Assembly (NCBI GenBank): GCA_954871525.1
Contig: OX940871.1
Coordinates: forward strand, 29,114,586 to 29,178,585
DNA: 64,000 nt
Direction: 5' to 3'
Source: Parietaria judaica
Lineage: Eukaryota; Streptophyta; Magnoliopsida; Rosales; Urticaceae
Part shown: positions 13,200 to 26,780 of the stretch, piece by piece
How the letters are laid out: each line of letters starts with the position of its first letter
How positions within the stretch are numbered: position 1 is the stretch's first letter
Program-made: the position numbers and the translations under genes
The notes under the pieces: generated by a model
The model's input: only the letters and a program-made list of their open reading frames with translations
Told to the model about the DNA's origin: nothing
The model's database searches: none

Positions 13200-14854
13200 T
13201 AAAATCATTATTTTTTCAATTGGTTCGAAATTTAAGGTTGTACAAAATGTAAAATAAAGAAATGCTATAGGAAATGCTATAACATTTCCTATGGCATTTC
13301 TCGTCAACAATTTAATCCTTGCATATTTTTGCATGAGAACTCTTGTTATATTCAAATTCCAATGTATAAGCCCTAAAATCATTATTTTTTCAATTGGTTT
13401 GAAATTTTAGGTCGTAAACAATGTAAAATAAAGAAATGCGATAGGAAATTCTATGGCATTTTTTTTCGTCAACAATTTAATCCTTGCATATTTTTGCATG
13501 AGAACTCTTTTTATATTCAAATTCAATGTATAAGCCCTAAAATCATTATTTTTTCAATTGGTTCAAAATTTAAGGTTGTAAAAAATGTAAAATAAAGAAA
13601 TGGTATAGGAAATACTATAGCATTTCCTATGGCATTTCTCGTCAACGATTTAATCCTTGCATATTTTTGCATGAGAACTCTTGTTATATTCAAATTCCAA
13701 TGTATAAGCCCTAAAATCATTATTTTTTCAATTGGTTCAAATTTTAGGTCATAAACAATGTAAAATATAGAAATTCTATAGGAAATGCTATAGCATTTCC
13801 TATGGAAATTCTTGTCAACAGATTAATCCATGCATATTTTTGCATGAGAACTCTTGATATATTTAAATTCCATTGTATAAGCCCTAAAATCATTAATTTT
13901 TCAATTGGTTCGAAATTTAAGGTTGTAAAAATGTAAAATAAAGAAATTCTTTAGGAAATTCTATAGCATTTCCTATGGCATTTCTCGTCAACAATTTAAT
14001 CCTTGCATATTTTTTCATGAGAACTCTTGTTATATTCAAACTCCAATGTATAAGCCCTAAAATCATTATTTTTTCAATTGGTTCGAAATTTAAGGTTGTA
14101 AAAAATGTAAAATAAAGAAATGCTATAGGAAATGCTATAGCATTTCCTATGGCATTTCTCGTCAACAATTTAATCCTTGCATATTTTGGCATGAGAACTC
14201 TTTTTATATTCAAATTCCAATGTATAAGCCCTAAAATCATTATTTTCTCAATTAGTTCGAAATTTAAGGTTGTAAAAAATGTCAAATAAAGAAATGCTAT
14301 AGGAAATGCTATAGCATTTCCTATGGCATTTCTCGTCAACAATTTAATCATTGCATATTTTTGCATGAGAACTCTTGTTATATTCAAATTCCAATGTATA
14401 AGCCCTAAAATCATTATTTTTTCAATTGGTTCGAAATTTTAGGTCGTAAATAATGTAAAATAAAGAAATGCTATAGGAAATGCTAGAATTTCCTATGGCA
14501 TTTTTCGTCAACAATTTAATCCTTGCATATGTTTCCATGAGAACTCTTGTTATATTCAAATTCCAATGTATAAGCTTTAAAATCATTATTTTTTCAATTA
14601 GTTCGAAATTTAAGGTTGTAAAAATGTAAAATAAAGAAATGCTATAGGAAATACTATAGCATTTCCTATGGCATTTCTCGTCAACAATTTAATCCATGCA
14701 TATTTTCTCAAGAGAACTCTTTTTATATTCAAATTACAATGTATAAGAACTAAAATCATTATTTTTTCAATTGCTTCGAAATTTAAGGTTGTAAAAAATG
14801 TAAAATAAAGAAATGCTATAGGAAATGCTATAGCATTTCCTATGGCACTTCTCG
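13200..14854 (+). repeat. Mixed satellite monomers
   Basis: About 9-10 monomers follow the 4.46-kb duplication. The first part (13,394-13,800) resembles 6,220-6,760 through shared variants such as AAATGCGATAGG and GTCATAAACAATG, so it may be a decayed third partial copy. An unusual T run (GGCATTTTTTTTCGTC) interrupts the dyad arm near 13,460. Further on are monomers with TCTCAAGAGAAC (14,704) and AAGAACTAAAATC (14,746) that I see nowhere else. No non-satellite sequence is present. Confidence 0.75.
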
Positions 14855-15711
14855 TCAACAATTTAATCCTTGCATATTTTTGCATGAGAACTCTTTTTAT
14901 ATTCAAATTACAATGTATAAGCCCTAAAATCATTATTTTCTCAATTGGTTCGAATTTTAGGTCGTAAACAATGTAAAATAAAGAAATGCTATAGGAAATG
15001 CTATAGCATTTCCTATGGCATTTCTCGTTAACAATTTAATCCTTGCATATTTTTTCATGAGAACTCTTGTTATATTCAAATTCCAATGTCTAAGCCCTAA
15101 AACCATTTTTTTTTAAATTGGTTCGAAATTTAAGGTTGTAAAAAATGTAAAATAAAGAAATGCTATAGGAAATTCTATAGCATTTCCTATGGCATTTCTC
15201 GTCAACAAGTTAATCCTTGCATATTTTGGCATGAGAACTCTTGTTATATTCAAATTCCAATGTATAAGCCATAAAATCATTATTTTCTCAATTGGTTCAA
15301 AATTTGAGGTTGTAAAAAATTTCAAATAAAGAAATGCTATAGGAAATGCTATAGCATTTCCTATGGCATTTCTCGTCAACAATTTAATCCTTGCATATTT
15401 TTGCATGAGAACTCTTGTTATATTCAAATTCCAATGTATAAGCCCTAAAATCATTATTTTTTCAATTGGTTTGAAATTTTAGGTCGTAAACAATGTAAAA
15501 TAAAGAAATGCTATAGGAAATGCTATGGCATTTTTCATCAATAATTTAATCCTTGCATATTTTTGCATGAGAACTCTTGTTATATTCAAATTCCAATGTA
15601 TAAGCTTTAAAATCATTATTTTTTCAATTGGTTCGAAATTTAATGTTGTAAAAAATGTAAAATAAAGAAATGCTATAGGAAATACTATAGCATTTCCTAT
15701 GGCATTTCTGG
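14855..15711 (+). repeat. 857-bp five-monomer duplication, copy 1
   Basis: Five monomers repeat at an offset of 857 bp. Shared markers include CGAATTTTAGG at 14,951 and 15,808, CTCGTTAACAATTT near 15,026 and 15,883, AATGTCTAAGCCC near 15,087 and 15,944, CGTCAACAAGTTAATCC near 15,200 and 16,057, and AAAATTTGAGG near 15,299 and 16,156. The boundaries are estimated from where the copies stop agreeing. Confidence 0.88.
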
Positions 15712-16660
15712 TCAACAATTTAATCCTTGCATATTTTTGCATGAGAACTCTTTTTATATTCAAATTACAATGTATAAGCCATAAAATCATTATTTTCTCA
15801 ATTGGTTCGAATTTTAGGTCGTAAACAATGTAAAATAAAGAAATGCTATAGGAAATGCTATAGCATTTCCTATGGCATTTCTCGTTAACAATTTAATCCT
15901 TGCATATTTTTTCATGAGAACTCTTGTTATATTCAAATTCCAATGTCTAAGCCCTAAAACCATTTTTTTTTAAATTGGTTCGAAATTTAAGGTTGTAAAA
16001 AATGTAAAATAAATAAATGCTATAGGAAATTCTATAGCATTTCCTATGGCATTTCTCGTCAACAAGTTAATCCTTGCATATTTTGGCATGAGAACTCTTG
16101 TTATATTCAAATTCCAATGTATAAGCCATAAAATCATTATTTTCTCAATTGGTTCAAAATTTGAGGTTGTAAAAAATTTCAAATAAAGAAATGCTATAGG
16201 AAATGCTATAGCATTTCCTATGGCATTTCTCGTCAACAATTTAATCCTTGCATATTTTTGCATGAGAACTCTTGTTATATTCAAATTCCAATGTATAAGC
16301 CCTAAAATCATTATTTTTTCAATTGGTTTGAAATTTTAGGTCGTAAACAATGTAAAATAAAGAAATGCTATAGGAAATGCTATGGCATTTTTCATCAACA
16401 ATTTAATCCTTGCATATTTTTGCATGAGAACTCTTGTTATATTCAAATTCCAATGTATGAGCTTTAAAATCATTATTTTTTCAATTGGTTCGAAATTTAA
16501 TGTTGTAAAAAATGTAAAATAAAGAAATGCTATAGGAAATACTATAGCATTTCCTATGGCATTTCTGGTCAACAATTTAATCCTTGCATATTTTTGCATG
16601 AGAACTCTTTTTATATTCAAATTACAATGTATAAGCCCTAAAATCATTATTTTTTTAAAT
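15712..16660 (+). repeat. 857-bp five-monomer duplication, copy 2
   Basis: This tandem partner of 14,855-15,711 runs slightly past one period. Differences from copy 1 are single bases, for example AAATAAATAAATGC near 16,008 for AAATAAAGAAATGC, CAATGTATGAGC near 16,452 for CAATGTATAAGC, and CATCAACAAT for CATCAATAAT near 16,394. Both copies carry CATTTCTGGTCAAC (15,706 and 16,563), a shared private variant. Homology ends where AATTTTTTTAAATTGG begins near 16,650. Confidence 0.88.
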
Positions 16661-19600
16661 TGGTTCGAATTTTAGGTCGTAAACAATGTAAAATAAAGAA
16701 ATGCTATAGGAAATGCTAGCATTTCCTATGGCATTTCTCGTCAACAATTTAATCCTTGCCTATTTTTGCATGAGAACTCTTGTTATATTTAAATTCCAAT
16801 GTATAAGCTTTAAAATCATTATTTTTTCAATTAGTTCGAAATTTAAGGTTGTAAAAAAAGTAAAATAAAGAAATTCTATAGGAAATACTATAGCAATTCC
16901 TATGGCATTTCTCGCCAACAATTTAATCCTTGCATATTTTTGCATGAGAACTCTTGTTATATTAAAATTCCAATGTATAAGCCCTAAAATCATTATTTTT
17001 TCAATTGGTTCGAAATTTAAGGTTGTAAAAAATGTAAAATAAAGAAATTCTATAGGAAATTCTATAGCATTTCCTATGGCATTTCTCGTCAACAATTTAA
17101 TACTTGCATATTTTTTCATGAGAACTCTTGTTATATTCAAATTCCAATATATAAGCCCTAAAATCATTATTTTTTCAATTGGTTCGTAATTTAAGGTTGT
17201 AAAAAATGTAAAATAAAGAAATACTATCTATGGCATTTCTCGTCAACAATTTAATCCTTGCATATTTATGCATGAGATCTCTTGGTATATTCAAATTCCA
17301 ATGTATAAGCCTTAAAATCATTATTTTCTCAATTGGTTCGAAATTTAAGGTTGTAAATAAGTCAAATAAAGAAATGCTATATCATTTCCTATGGCATTTC
17401 TCGTCAACAATTTAATCCTTGCATATTTTTGCATGAGAACTCTTGTTCTATTCAAATTCCAATGTATAAGCTTTAAAATCATTATTTTTTCAATTGGTTC
17501 GAAATTGAAGGTCGTAAATAATGTAAAATAAAGAAATGCTATAGGAAATACTATAGCATTTCCTATGGCATTTCTCGTCAACAATTTAATCCTTGCATAT
17601 TTTTGCATGAGAATTCTTGTTATATTCAAATTCCAATGTATAAGCTCTAAAATCATTATTTTTTCAATTGGTTCGAAATTTAAGGTTATAAAAAATGTAA
17701 AATAAAGAAATTCTATAGGTAATTCTATAGCATTTCCTATGGCATTTCTCGTCAACAATTTAATCCTTGCATATTTTTTCATGAGAACTCTTGTTATATT
17801 CAAATTCCAATGTATAAGCCCTAAAATCATTATTTTTTCAATTGGTTCGAAATTTAAGGTTGTACAAAATGTAAAATAAAGAAATGCTATAGGAAATGCT
17901 ATAACATTTCCTATGGCATTTCTCGTCAACAATTTAATCCTTGCATTTTAGTGCATAAGAACACTTGTTATATTCAAATTCCAATGTATAAGCCCTAAAA
18001 TATTTATTTTCTCAATTGGTTCGAAATTTAAGGTTGTAAAAAAGTCAAATAAAGAAATGCTATAGGAAATGCTATAGCATTTCCTATGGCATTTCTCGTC
18101 AACAATTTAATCCTTGCATATTTTTTCATGAGAACTCTTGTTATATTCAAATTCCAATGTATAAGCTTTAAAATCATTATTTTTTCAATTGATTCGAAAT
18201 TTAAGGTCGTAAAAAATGTAAAATAAATAAATGCTATAGGAAATGCTATAGCATTTCCTATGGCATTTCTCGTCAACAATTTAATCCTTGCATATTTTGG
18301 CATGAGAACTCTTGTTATATTCAAATTCCAATGTATAAGCCATAAAATCATTATTTTCTCAATTGGTTTGAAATTTAAGGTTGTAAAAAATGTCAAATAA
18401 AGAAATGCTATAGGAAATGCTATAGCATTTCCTATGGCATTTCTTGTCAACAATTTAATCCTTGTATATTTTTGCATAAGAACTCTTGTTGTATTCAAAT
18501 TCCAATGTATAAGCCCTAAAATCATTATTTTTTCAATTAGTTTGAAATTTTAGGTCGTAAACAATGTAAAATAAAGAAATGCGATAGGAAATGCTATGGC
18601 ATTTCTCGTCAACAATTTAATCCTTGCATATTTTTGCATGAGAACTCTTGTTATATTCAAATTCCAATGTATAAGCCCTAAAATCATTATTTTTTCAATT
18701 GGTTCGAAATTTAAGGTTGTAAAAAATGTAAAATAAAGAAATGCTATAGGAAATGCTATAGCATTTCCTATGGCATTTCTCGTCAACAATTTAATCCTTG
18801 CATATTTTTTCATGAGAACTCTTTTTATATTCAAATTACAATGTATAAGCCCTAAAATCATTATTTTTTCAATTGGTTCGAATTTTAGGTCGTAAACAAT
18901 GTAAAATAAAGAAATGCTATAGCATTTCCTATGGCATTTCTCGTCAACAATTTAATCCTTGCATATTTTGGCATGAGAACTCTTGTTATATTCAAATTCG
19001 AATGTATAAGCCCTAAAATCATTATTTTCTCAATTGGTTCGAAATTTAAGGTTGTAAAAAAGTCAAATAAAGAAATGCTATAGGAAATGCTATAGCATTT
19101 CCTATGGCATTTCTCGTCAACTATTTAATCCTTGCATATTTTTGCATTAGAACTCTTTTATATTCTAATTCCAATGTATAAGCTTTAAAATCATTATTTT
19201 TTCAATTGGTTCGAAATTTAGGGTCGTAAAAAATGTAAAATAAAGAAATGCTATAGGAAATACTATAGCATTTCCTATGGCATTTCTCGTCAACAATTTA
19301 ATCCTTGCATATTTTTGCATGAGAACTCTTGTTATATTCAAATTCCAATGTATAAGCCCTAAAATCATTATTTTTTGAATTGGTTCGAAATTTAAGGTTG
19401 TAAAAATTGTAGAATAAAGAAATTCTATAGGAAATGCTTTAGCATTTCCTATGGAATTTCTCGTCAATAATTTTATCCTTGCATATTTTGGCATGAGAAC
19501 TCTTGTTATATTCAAATTCCAATGTATAAGCCCTAAAATCATTATTTTTTCAATTGGTTCGAAATTGAAGGTTGTAAAAAATGTAAAATAAAGAAATGCT

Positions 19601-21835
19601 ATAGGAAATGCTATAGCATTTCCTATGGCATTTCTCGTCAACAATTTAATCCTTGCATATTTTGGCATGAGAACTCTTGTTATATTCAAATTCCAATGTA
19701 TAAGCCCTAAAATCATTATTTTCTCAATTGGTTCGAAATTTAAGGTTGTAAAAAAGTCAAATAAAGAAATGCTATAGGAAATGCTATAGCATTTCCTATG
19801 GCATTTCTCGTCAACAATTTAATCCTTGCATATTTTGGCATGAGAACTCTTGTTATATTCAAATTCCAATGTATAAGCCCTAAAATCATTATTTTCTCAA
19901 TTGGTTCGAAATTTAAGGTTGTAAAAAAGTCAAATAAAGAAATGCTATAGGAAATGCTATAGCATTTCCTATGGCATTTCTCGTCAACAATTTAATCCTT
20001 GCATATTTTTGCATGAGAACTCTTGTCATATTAAAATTCCAATGTATAAGCTTTAAAATCATTATTTTTTCAATTGGTTCGAAATTTAAGGTCGTAAAAA
20101 ATGTAAAATAAAGAAATGCTATAGGAAATGCTATAGCATTTCTCGTCAGCAATTTAATCCTTGCATATTTTTGCATGAGAACACTTGTTATATTCAAATT
20201 CCAATGTATAAGCCCTAAAATCACTATTTTTTCAATTGGTTCGAAATTTAAGGTTGTAAAAAATGTAATATAAAGAAATTCTATAGGAAATTCTATAGCA
20301 TTTCATATGGCATTTCTCGTCAACAATTTAATCCTTGCATATTTTTTCATGAGAACTCTTGTTATATTCAAATTCCAATGTATAAGCCCTAAAATCATTA
20401 TTTTTTCAATTGGTTCGAAATTTAAGGTTGTAAAAAATGTAAAATAAAGAAATGCTATAGGAAATGCTAGCATTTCCTATGGCATTTCTCGTCAACAATT
20501 TAATCCTTGCATATTTTGGCATGAGAACTCTTGTTATATTGAAATTCCAATGTATAAGCCCTAAAATCATTATTTTCTCAATTGGTTCGAAATTTAAGGT
20601 TGTAAAAAAGTCAAATAAAGAAATGCTATAGGAAATGCTATAGCATTTCCTATGGCATTTCTCGTCAACAATTTAATCCTTGCATATTTTTGCATGAGAA
20701 CTCTTGTTATATTCAAATTCCAATGTATAAGCCCTAAAATCATTATTTTTTCAATTGGTTCGAAATTTAAGGTTGTAAAAAATGTAAAATAAAGAAATGC
20801 TATAGGAAATACTATAGCATTTCTTATAGCATTTCCCATCAACAATTTAATCCTTGCATATTTTTGCATGAGAACTCTTGTTATATTCAAATTCCAATGT
20901 ATAAGCCCTAAAATCATTATTTTCTCAATTGGTTCGAAATTTAAGGTTGTAAAAAAGTCAAATAAAGAAATGCTATAGGAAATGCTATAGCATTTCCTAT
21001 GACATTTCTCGTCAACAATTTTTATCCTTGCATATTTTTGCATGAGAACTCTTGTTATATTCAAATTCCAATGTATAAGCCCTAAAATCATTATTTTTTC
21101 AATTGGTTCGAAATTTAAGGTTGTAAAAAATGTAAAATAAATAAATTCTATAGGAAATGCTATAGCATTTCCTATGGCATTTCTCGTCAACAATTTAATC
21201 CTTGCATATTTTTTCATGAGAACTATTGTTATATTCAAATTCCAATGTATAAGCCCTAAAATCATTATTTTTTCAATTGGTTCGAAATTTAAGGTTGTAA
21301 AAAATGTAAAATAAAGAAATGCTATAGGAAATGCTATAGCATTTCCTATGGCATTTCTCGTCAACAATTTAATCCTTGCATATTTTTGCATGAGAACTCT
21401 TTTATATTCAAATTCCAATGTATAAGCCCTAAAATCATTATTTTTTCAATTGGTTCAAAATTTAAGGTTGTAAAAAGTGTAAAATAAAGAAATTCTATAG
21501 GAAATTCTATAGCATTTCCTATGGCATTTCTCGTCACCAATTTAATCCTTGCATATTTTGGCATGAGAACTCTTGTTATATTCAAATTCCAATGTATAAG
21601 CCGTGAAATCATTATTTTTTCAATTGGTTCGAAATTTATGGTTGTAAAAAATGTAAAATAAAGAAATTCTCTAGGAAATTCTATAGCATTTCCTATGGCA
21701 TTTCTCGTCAACAATTTAATCCTTGCATATTTTTTCATGAGAACTCTTGTTATATTCAAATTCCAATGTATAAGCCCTAAAATCATTATTTTTTCAATTG
21801 GTTCGAAATTTAAGGTTGTAAAAAATGTAAAATAA
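16661..21835 (+). repeat. Diverged, mostly monomeric satellite stretch
   Basis: About 30 monomers show the highest variety in the window and no long period that I could trace. Variants include the truncated dyad AAATACTATCTATGGC near 17,220, CATTTTAGTGCATAAG near 17,945, the short dyad AAATGCTATAGCATTTCC near 18,910, and TTTTTTGAATTGG near 19,373. Three adjacent, almost identical monomers at about 19,590-19,940 share TATTTTGGCATGAG, TTCTCAATTGG and AAAAAAGTCAAATAAAG at a 173-bp step, so single-monomer duplication also occurs. Diversity of this kind usually marks older or less exchanged parts of an array; that reading is inference. Confidence 0.8.
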
Positions 21836-23690
21836 AGAAATGCTATAGCATTTCCTATGGCATTTCTCGTCAACAATTTAATCCTTGCATATTTTGGCAT
21901 GGGAACTCTTGTTATATTCAAATTCCAATGTATAAGCCCTAAAATCATTATTTTCTCAATTGGTTCGAAATTTAAGGTTGTAAAAAATGTCAAATAAAGA
22001 AATGTTATAGCATTTCCTATGGCATTTCTCGTCAACAATTTAATCCTTGCATATTTTTGCATGAGAACTCTTGTTATATTCAAATTCCAATGTATAAGCC
22101 CTAAACTCATTATTTTTTCAATTGGTTCGACTTTTAGGTCGTAAACAATGTAAAATATAGAAATGCTATAGGAAATGCTATAGCATTTCCTATGGAATTT
22201 AACGTCAACAATTTAATCCTTGCATATTTTTGCATGAGAACGCTTGTAATATTAAATATCCAATGTATAATCCCTAAAATCATTATTTTTTCAATTGGTT
22301 CGAAATTTAAGGTTGTAAAAAATGTAAAATAAAGAAATGCTATAGGAAATGCTATAGCATAACTTATGGCATTTCTCGTCAACAATATTATCCTTGCATA
22401 TTTTCGCATGAGAACTCTTGTTATATTCAAATTCCAATGTATAAGCTTTAAAATCATTATTTTTTCAATTGGTTCGAAATTTAAGGTTGTAAAAAATGTA
22501 AAATAAAGAAATGCTATAGGAAATGCTATAGCATTTCCTATGGCATTTCTCGTCAACAACTTAATCCTTGTATATTTTTGCATGAGAACTCTTGTTATAT
22601 TCAATTCCAATGTATAAGCCCTAAAATCATTATTTATATCAATTGGTTCGAAATTTAAGGTTGTAAAAATGTCAAATAAAGAAATGCTATAGGAAATGCT
22701 ATAGCATTTCCTATGGCATTTCTCGTCAACAATTTAATCCTTGCATATTTTTGCATGAGAACTCTTGTTATATTAAAATTCCAATGTATAAGCCCTAAAA
22801 TCATTAGTTTTTCAAATGGTTTGAAATTTAAGGTTGTAAGAAATGTAAAATAAAGAAATTCTATAGCATTTCCTATGGCATTTCTCGTCAACAATTTAAT
22901 CCTTGCATATTTTTGCATGAGAACTCTTGTTATATTAAAATTCCAATGTATAAGCCCTAAAATCATTAGTTTTTCAATTGGTTCGAAATTTAAGGTTGTA
23001 AAAAATGTAAAATAAAGAAATGCTATAGGAAATGCTATAGCATTTCGTTTGGCATTTCTCGTCAACAATTTAATCCTTGCATATTTTTGCATGAGAACTC
23101 TTGTTATATTCAAATTCCAATGTATAAGCCCTAAAATCATTATTTTTTCAATTGGTTCGACTTTTAGGTCGTAAACAATATAAAATAAAGAAATGCTATA
23201 GGATATGCTATAGCATTTCTTATGGAAATTTAACGTCAACAATTTAATCCTTGCATATTTTTGCATGAGAACGCTTGTAATATTAAAATTTCAATGTATA
23301 AGCCCTAAAATCATTATTTTTTCAATTGGTTTGAAATTTAAGGTTGTACAAAATGTAAAGTAAAGAAATGCTATAGGAAATGCTATAGCATTTCCTATGG
23401 CATTTCTCGTCAGCAATTTAATCCTTGCATATTTTTGCATGAGAACTCTTGTTATATTTAAATTCCAATGTATAAGCCTTAAAATCATTATTTTTTAAAT
23501 TGGTTCAAAATTTAAGGTTGTAAAAAATGTAAAATAAAGAAATGCTATAGGAAATGCTATAGCATTTCCTATGGCATTTCTCGTCAACAATTTAATCCTT
23601 GCATATTTTTGCATGAGAACTCTTGTTATATTAAAATTCCAATGTATAAGCCCTAAAATCATTATTTTTTCAATTGGTTCGACTTTTAGG
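21836..23690 (+). repeat. Block A, parental copy
   Basis: This block of about 11 monomers has distinctive variants that recur later: GGCATGGGAACTC (21,895), CCCTAAACTCATT (22,099), GGAATTTAACGTC (22,191), TTAAATATCCAATG (22,251), GCATAACTTATGGC (22,358), ATTATTTATATCAATTGG (22,629), TTTTTCAAATGG (22,806) and GCATTTCGTTTGG (23,039). The left part recurs at 26,780-27,589 and 29,795-30,604; the right part recurs at 30,605-31,580 at an offset of about 7,928 bp. The block therefore looks like the ground state into which the 3,015-bp unit was amplified. Confidence 0.82.
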
Positions 23691-24574
23691 TCGTAAAATA
23701 TGTAAAATATAGAAATGCTATAGGAAATGCTATAGCATTTCCTATGGAATTTAACGTCAACAATTTAATCCTTGCATATTTTTGCATGAGAACGCTTGTA
23801 ATATTAAATATCCAATGTATAATCCCTAAAATCATTATTTTTTCAATTGGTTCGAAATTTAAGGTTGTAAAAAATGTAAAATAAAGAAATGCTATAGGAA
23901 ATGCTATAGCATTTCCTATGGCATTTCTCGTCAACAATTTAATCCTTGCATATTTTTGCATGAGAACTCTTGTTATATTCAAATTCCAATGTATAAGCTT
24001 TAAAATCATTGTTTTTTAAATTGGTTCAAAATTTAAGGTTGTAAACAATGTAAAATAAAGAAATGCTATAGGAAATGCTATAGCATTTCCTATGGCATTT
24101 CTTGTCAACAATTTAATCCTTGCATATTTTTGCATGAGAACTCTTGTTATATTCAAATTCCAATGATTAAGCTTAAAAAACATTATTTTTCAATTGGTTC
24201 GAAATTTAAGGTTGTAAAAAATGTAAAATAAAGAAATGCTATAGGAAATGCTTTAGCATTTCCTATGGCATTTCTCGTCAACAATTTAATCCTTGCATAT
24301 TTTTGCATGAGAACTCTTCTTATATTCAAATTCCAATGTATAAGCTTTAAAATCATTATTTTTTCTATTGGTTCAAAATTTAAGGTTGTAAAGATGTAAA
24401 TAAAGAAATGCTATAGGAAATGCAATAGCATTTCCTATGGCATTTCCCGTCAACAATTTAGTCCTTGCATATTTTTGCATGAGAACACTTGTTATATTCA
24501 AATTCCAATGTATAAGCCCTAAAACCATTATTTTTTCAATTGGTTCGAAATTTAAGGTTGTAAAAAATGTCAAA
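23691..24574 (+). repeat. Satellite linker between block A and the 3,015-bp duplication
   Basis: About five monomers. The first two (from 23,683) repeat 22,131 onward at an offset of 1,552 bp, sharing GGAATTTAACGTC, GAACGCTTGTAATATT and TTAAATATCCAATG. The remainder has private variants such as AATGATTAAGCTTAAAAAAC (24,162) and TTTTTCTATTGG (24,360). Nothing but satellite is visible. Confidence 0.75.
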
Positions 24575-26780
24575 CAAAGAAATGCTATAGGAAATGCTAT
24601 AGCATTTCCTATGGCATTTCTCGTCAACAATTTAATCCTTGCATATTTTTGCATGAGAACTCTTGTTCTATTAAAATTCCAATGTATAAGCTTTAAAATC
24701 ATTATTTTTTCAATTGATTCGAAATTTAAGGTTGTAAAAAATGTAAAATAAAGAAATGCTATAGGAAATGCTATCGCATTTCCTATGGCATTTCTCGTCA
24801 ACAACTTAATCCTTGCATATTTTTGCATGAGATTTCTTGTTATATTCAAATTCCAAAGTATAAGCTTTAAAATCATTATTTTTTCAATTGGTTCGAAATT
24901 TAAGGTTGTAAAAAATGTAAAATAAAGAAATGCTATAGCATTTCATATGGCATTTCTCGTCAACAATTTAATCCTTGCATTTTCAATTGATTCGAAATTT
25001 AAGGTTGTAAAAAATGTAAAATAAAGAAATGCTATAGGAAATGCTATCGCATTTCCTATGGCATTTCTCGTCAACAACTTAATCCTTGCATATTTTTGCA
25101 TGAGATTTCTTGTTATATTCAAATTCCAAAGTATAAGCTTTAAAATCATTATTTTTTCAATTGGTTCGAAATTTAAGGTTGTAAAAAATGTAAAATAAAG
25201 AAATGCTATAGCATTTCCTATGGCATTTCTCGTCAACAATTTAATCCTTGCATATTTTTGCATGAGAACTCTTGTTCTATTAAAATTCCAATGTATAAGC
25301 TTTAAAATCATTATTTTTTCAATTGATTCGAAATTTAAGGTTGTAAAAAATGTAAAATAAAGAAATGCTATAGGAAATGCTATCGCATTTCCTATGGCAT
25401 TTCTCGTCAACAACTTAATCCTTGCATATTTTTGCATGAGATTTCTTGTTATATTCAAATTCCAAAGTATAAGCTTTAAAATCATTATTTTTTCAATTGG
25501 TTCGAAATTTAAGGTTGTAAAAAATGTAAAATAAAGAAATGCTATAGCATTTCATATGGCATTTCTCGTCAACAATTTAATCCTTGCATTTTCAATTGAT
25601 TCGAAATTTAAGGTTGTAAAAAATGTAAAATAAAGAAATGCTATAGGAAATGCTATCGCATTTCCTATGGCATTTCTCGTCAACAACTTAATCCTTGCAT
25701 ATTTTTGCATGAGATTTCTTGTTATATTCAAATTCCAAAGTATAAGCTTTAAAATCATTATTTTTTCAATTGGTTCGAAATTTAAGGTTGTAAAAAATGT
25801 AAAATAAAGAAATGCTATAGCATTTCCTATGGCATTTCTCGTCAACAATTTAATCCTTGCATATTTTTGCATGAGAACTCTTGTTCTATTAAAATTCCAA
25901 TGTATAAGCTTTAAAATCATTATTTTTTCAATTGATTCGAAATTTAAGGTTGTAAAAAATGTAAAATAAAGAAATGCTATAGGAAATGCTATCGCATTTC
26001 CTATGGCATTTCTCGTCAACAACTTAATCCTTGCATATTTTTGCATGAGATTTCTTGTTATATTCAAATTCCAAAGTATAAGCTTTAAAATCATTATTTT
26101 TTCAATTGGTTCGAAATTTAAGGTTGTAAAAAATGTAAAATAAAGAAATGCTATAGCATTTCATATGGCATTTCTCGTCAACAATTTAATCCTTGCATTT
26201 TCAATTGATTCGAAATTTAAGGTTGTAAAAAATGTAAAATAAAGAAATGCTATAGGAAATGCTATCGCATTTCCTATGGCATTTCTCGTCAACAACTTAA
26301 TCCTTGCATATTTTTGCATGAGATTTCTTGTTATATTCAAATTCCAAAGTATAAGCTTTAAAATCATTATTTTTTCAATTGGTTCGAAATTTAAGGTTGT
26401 ACAAAATGTAAAATAAAGAAATGCTATAGCATTTCCTATGGCATTTCTCGTCAACAATTTAATCCTTGCATATTTTTGCATGAGAACTCTTGTTCTATTA
26501 AAATTCCAATGTATAAGCTTTAAAATCATTATTTTTTCAATTGATTCGAAATTTAAGGTTGTAAAAAATGTAAAATAAAGAAATGCTATAGGAAATGCTA
26601 TCGCATTTCCTATGGCATTTCTCGTCAACAACTTAATCCTTGCATATTTTTGCATGAGATTTCTTGTTATATTCAAATTCCAAAGTATAAGCTTTAAAAT
26701 CATTATTTTTTCAATTGGTTCGAAATTTAAGGTTGTAAAAAATGTAAAATAAAGAAATGCTATAGCATTTCATATGGCAT
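24575..26780 (+). repeat. 609-bp HOR array, about 3.6 turns
   Basis: Each 609-bp unit equals four monomers (696 bp) minus 87 bp: a 63-bp deletion joins CCTTGCAT directly to TTTCAATTGATTCG, and two dyads have each lost one 12-mer. The deletion junctions lie at 24,980, 25,589 and 26,198, exactly 609 bp apart. Other unit-specific marks are GCTATCGCATTTCC, GAGATTTCTTGTT, CCAAAGTATAAGC and GCATTTCATATGG. Units look identical apart from rare changes. Confidence 0.93.

Noticed and set aside
24437..24751. Plus-strand open reading frames (for example at 17,230, 24,437, 31,703, 58,737 and 63,312)
   Set aside because: These are shorter chance frames of the same satellite, occurring where local variants happen to remove stops.
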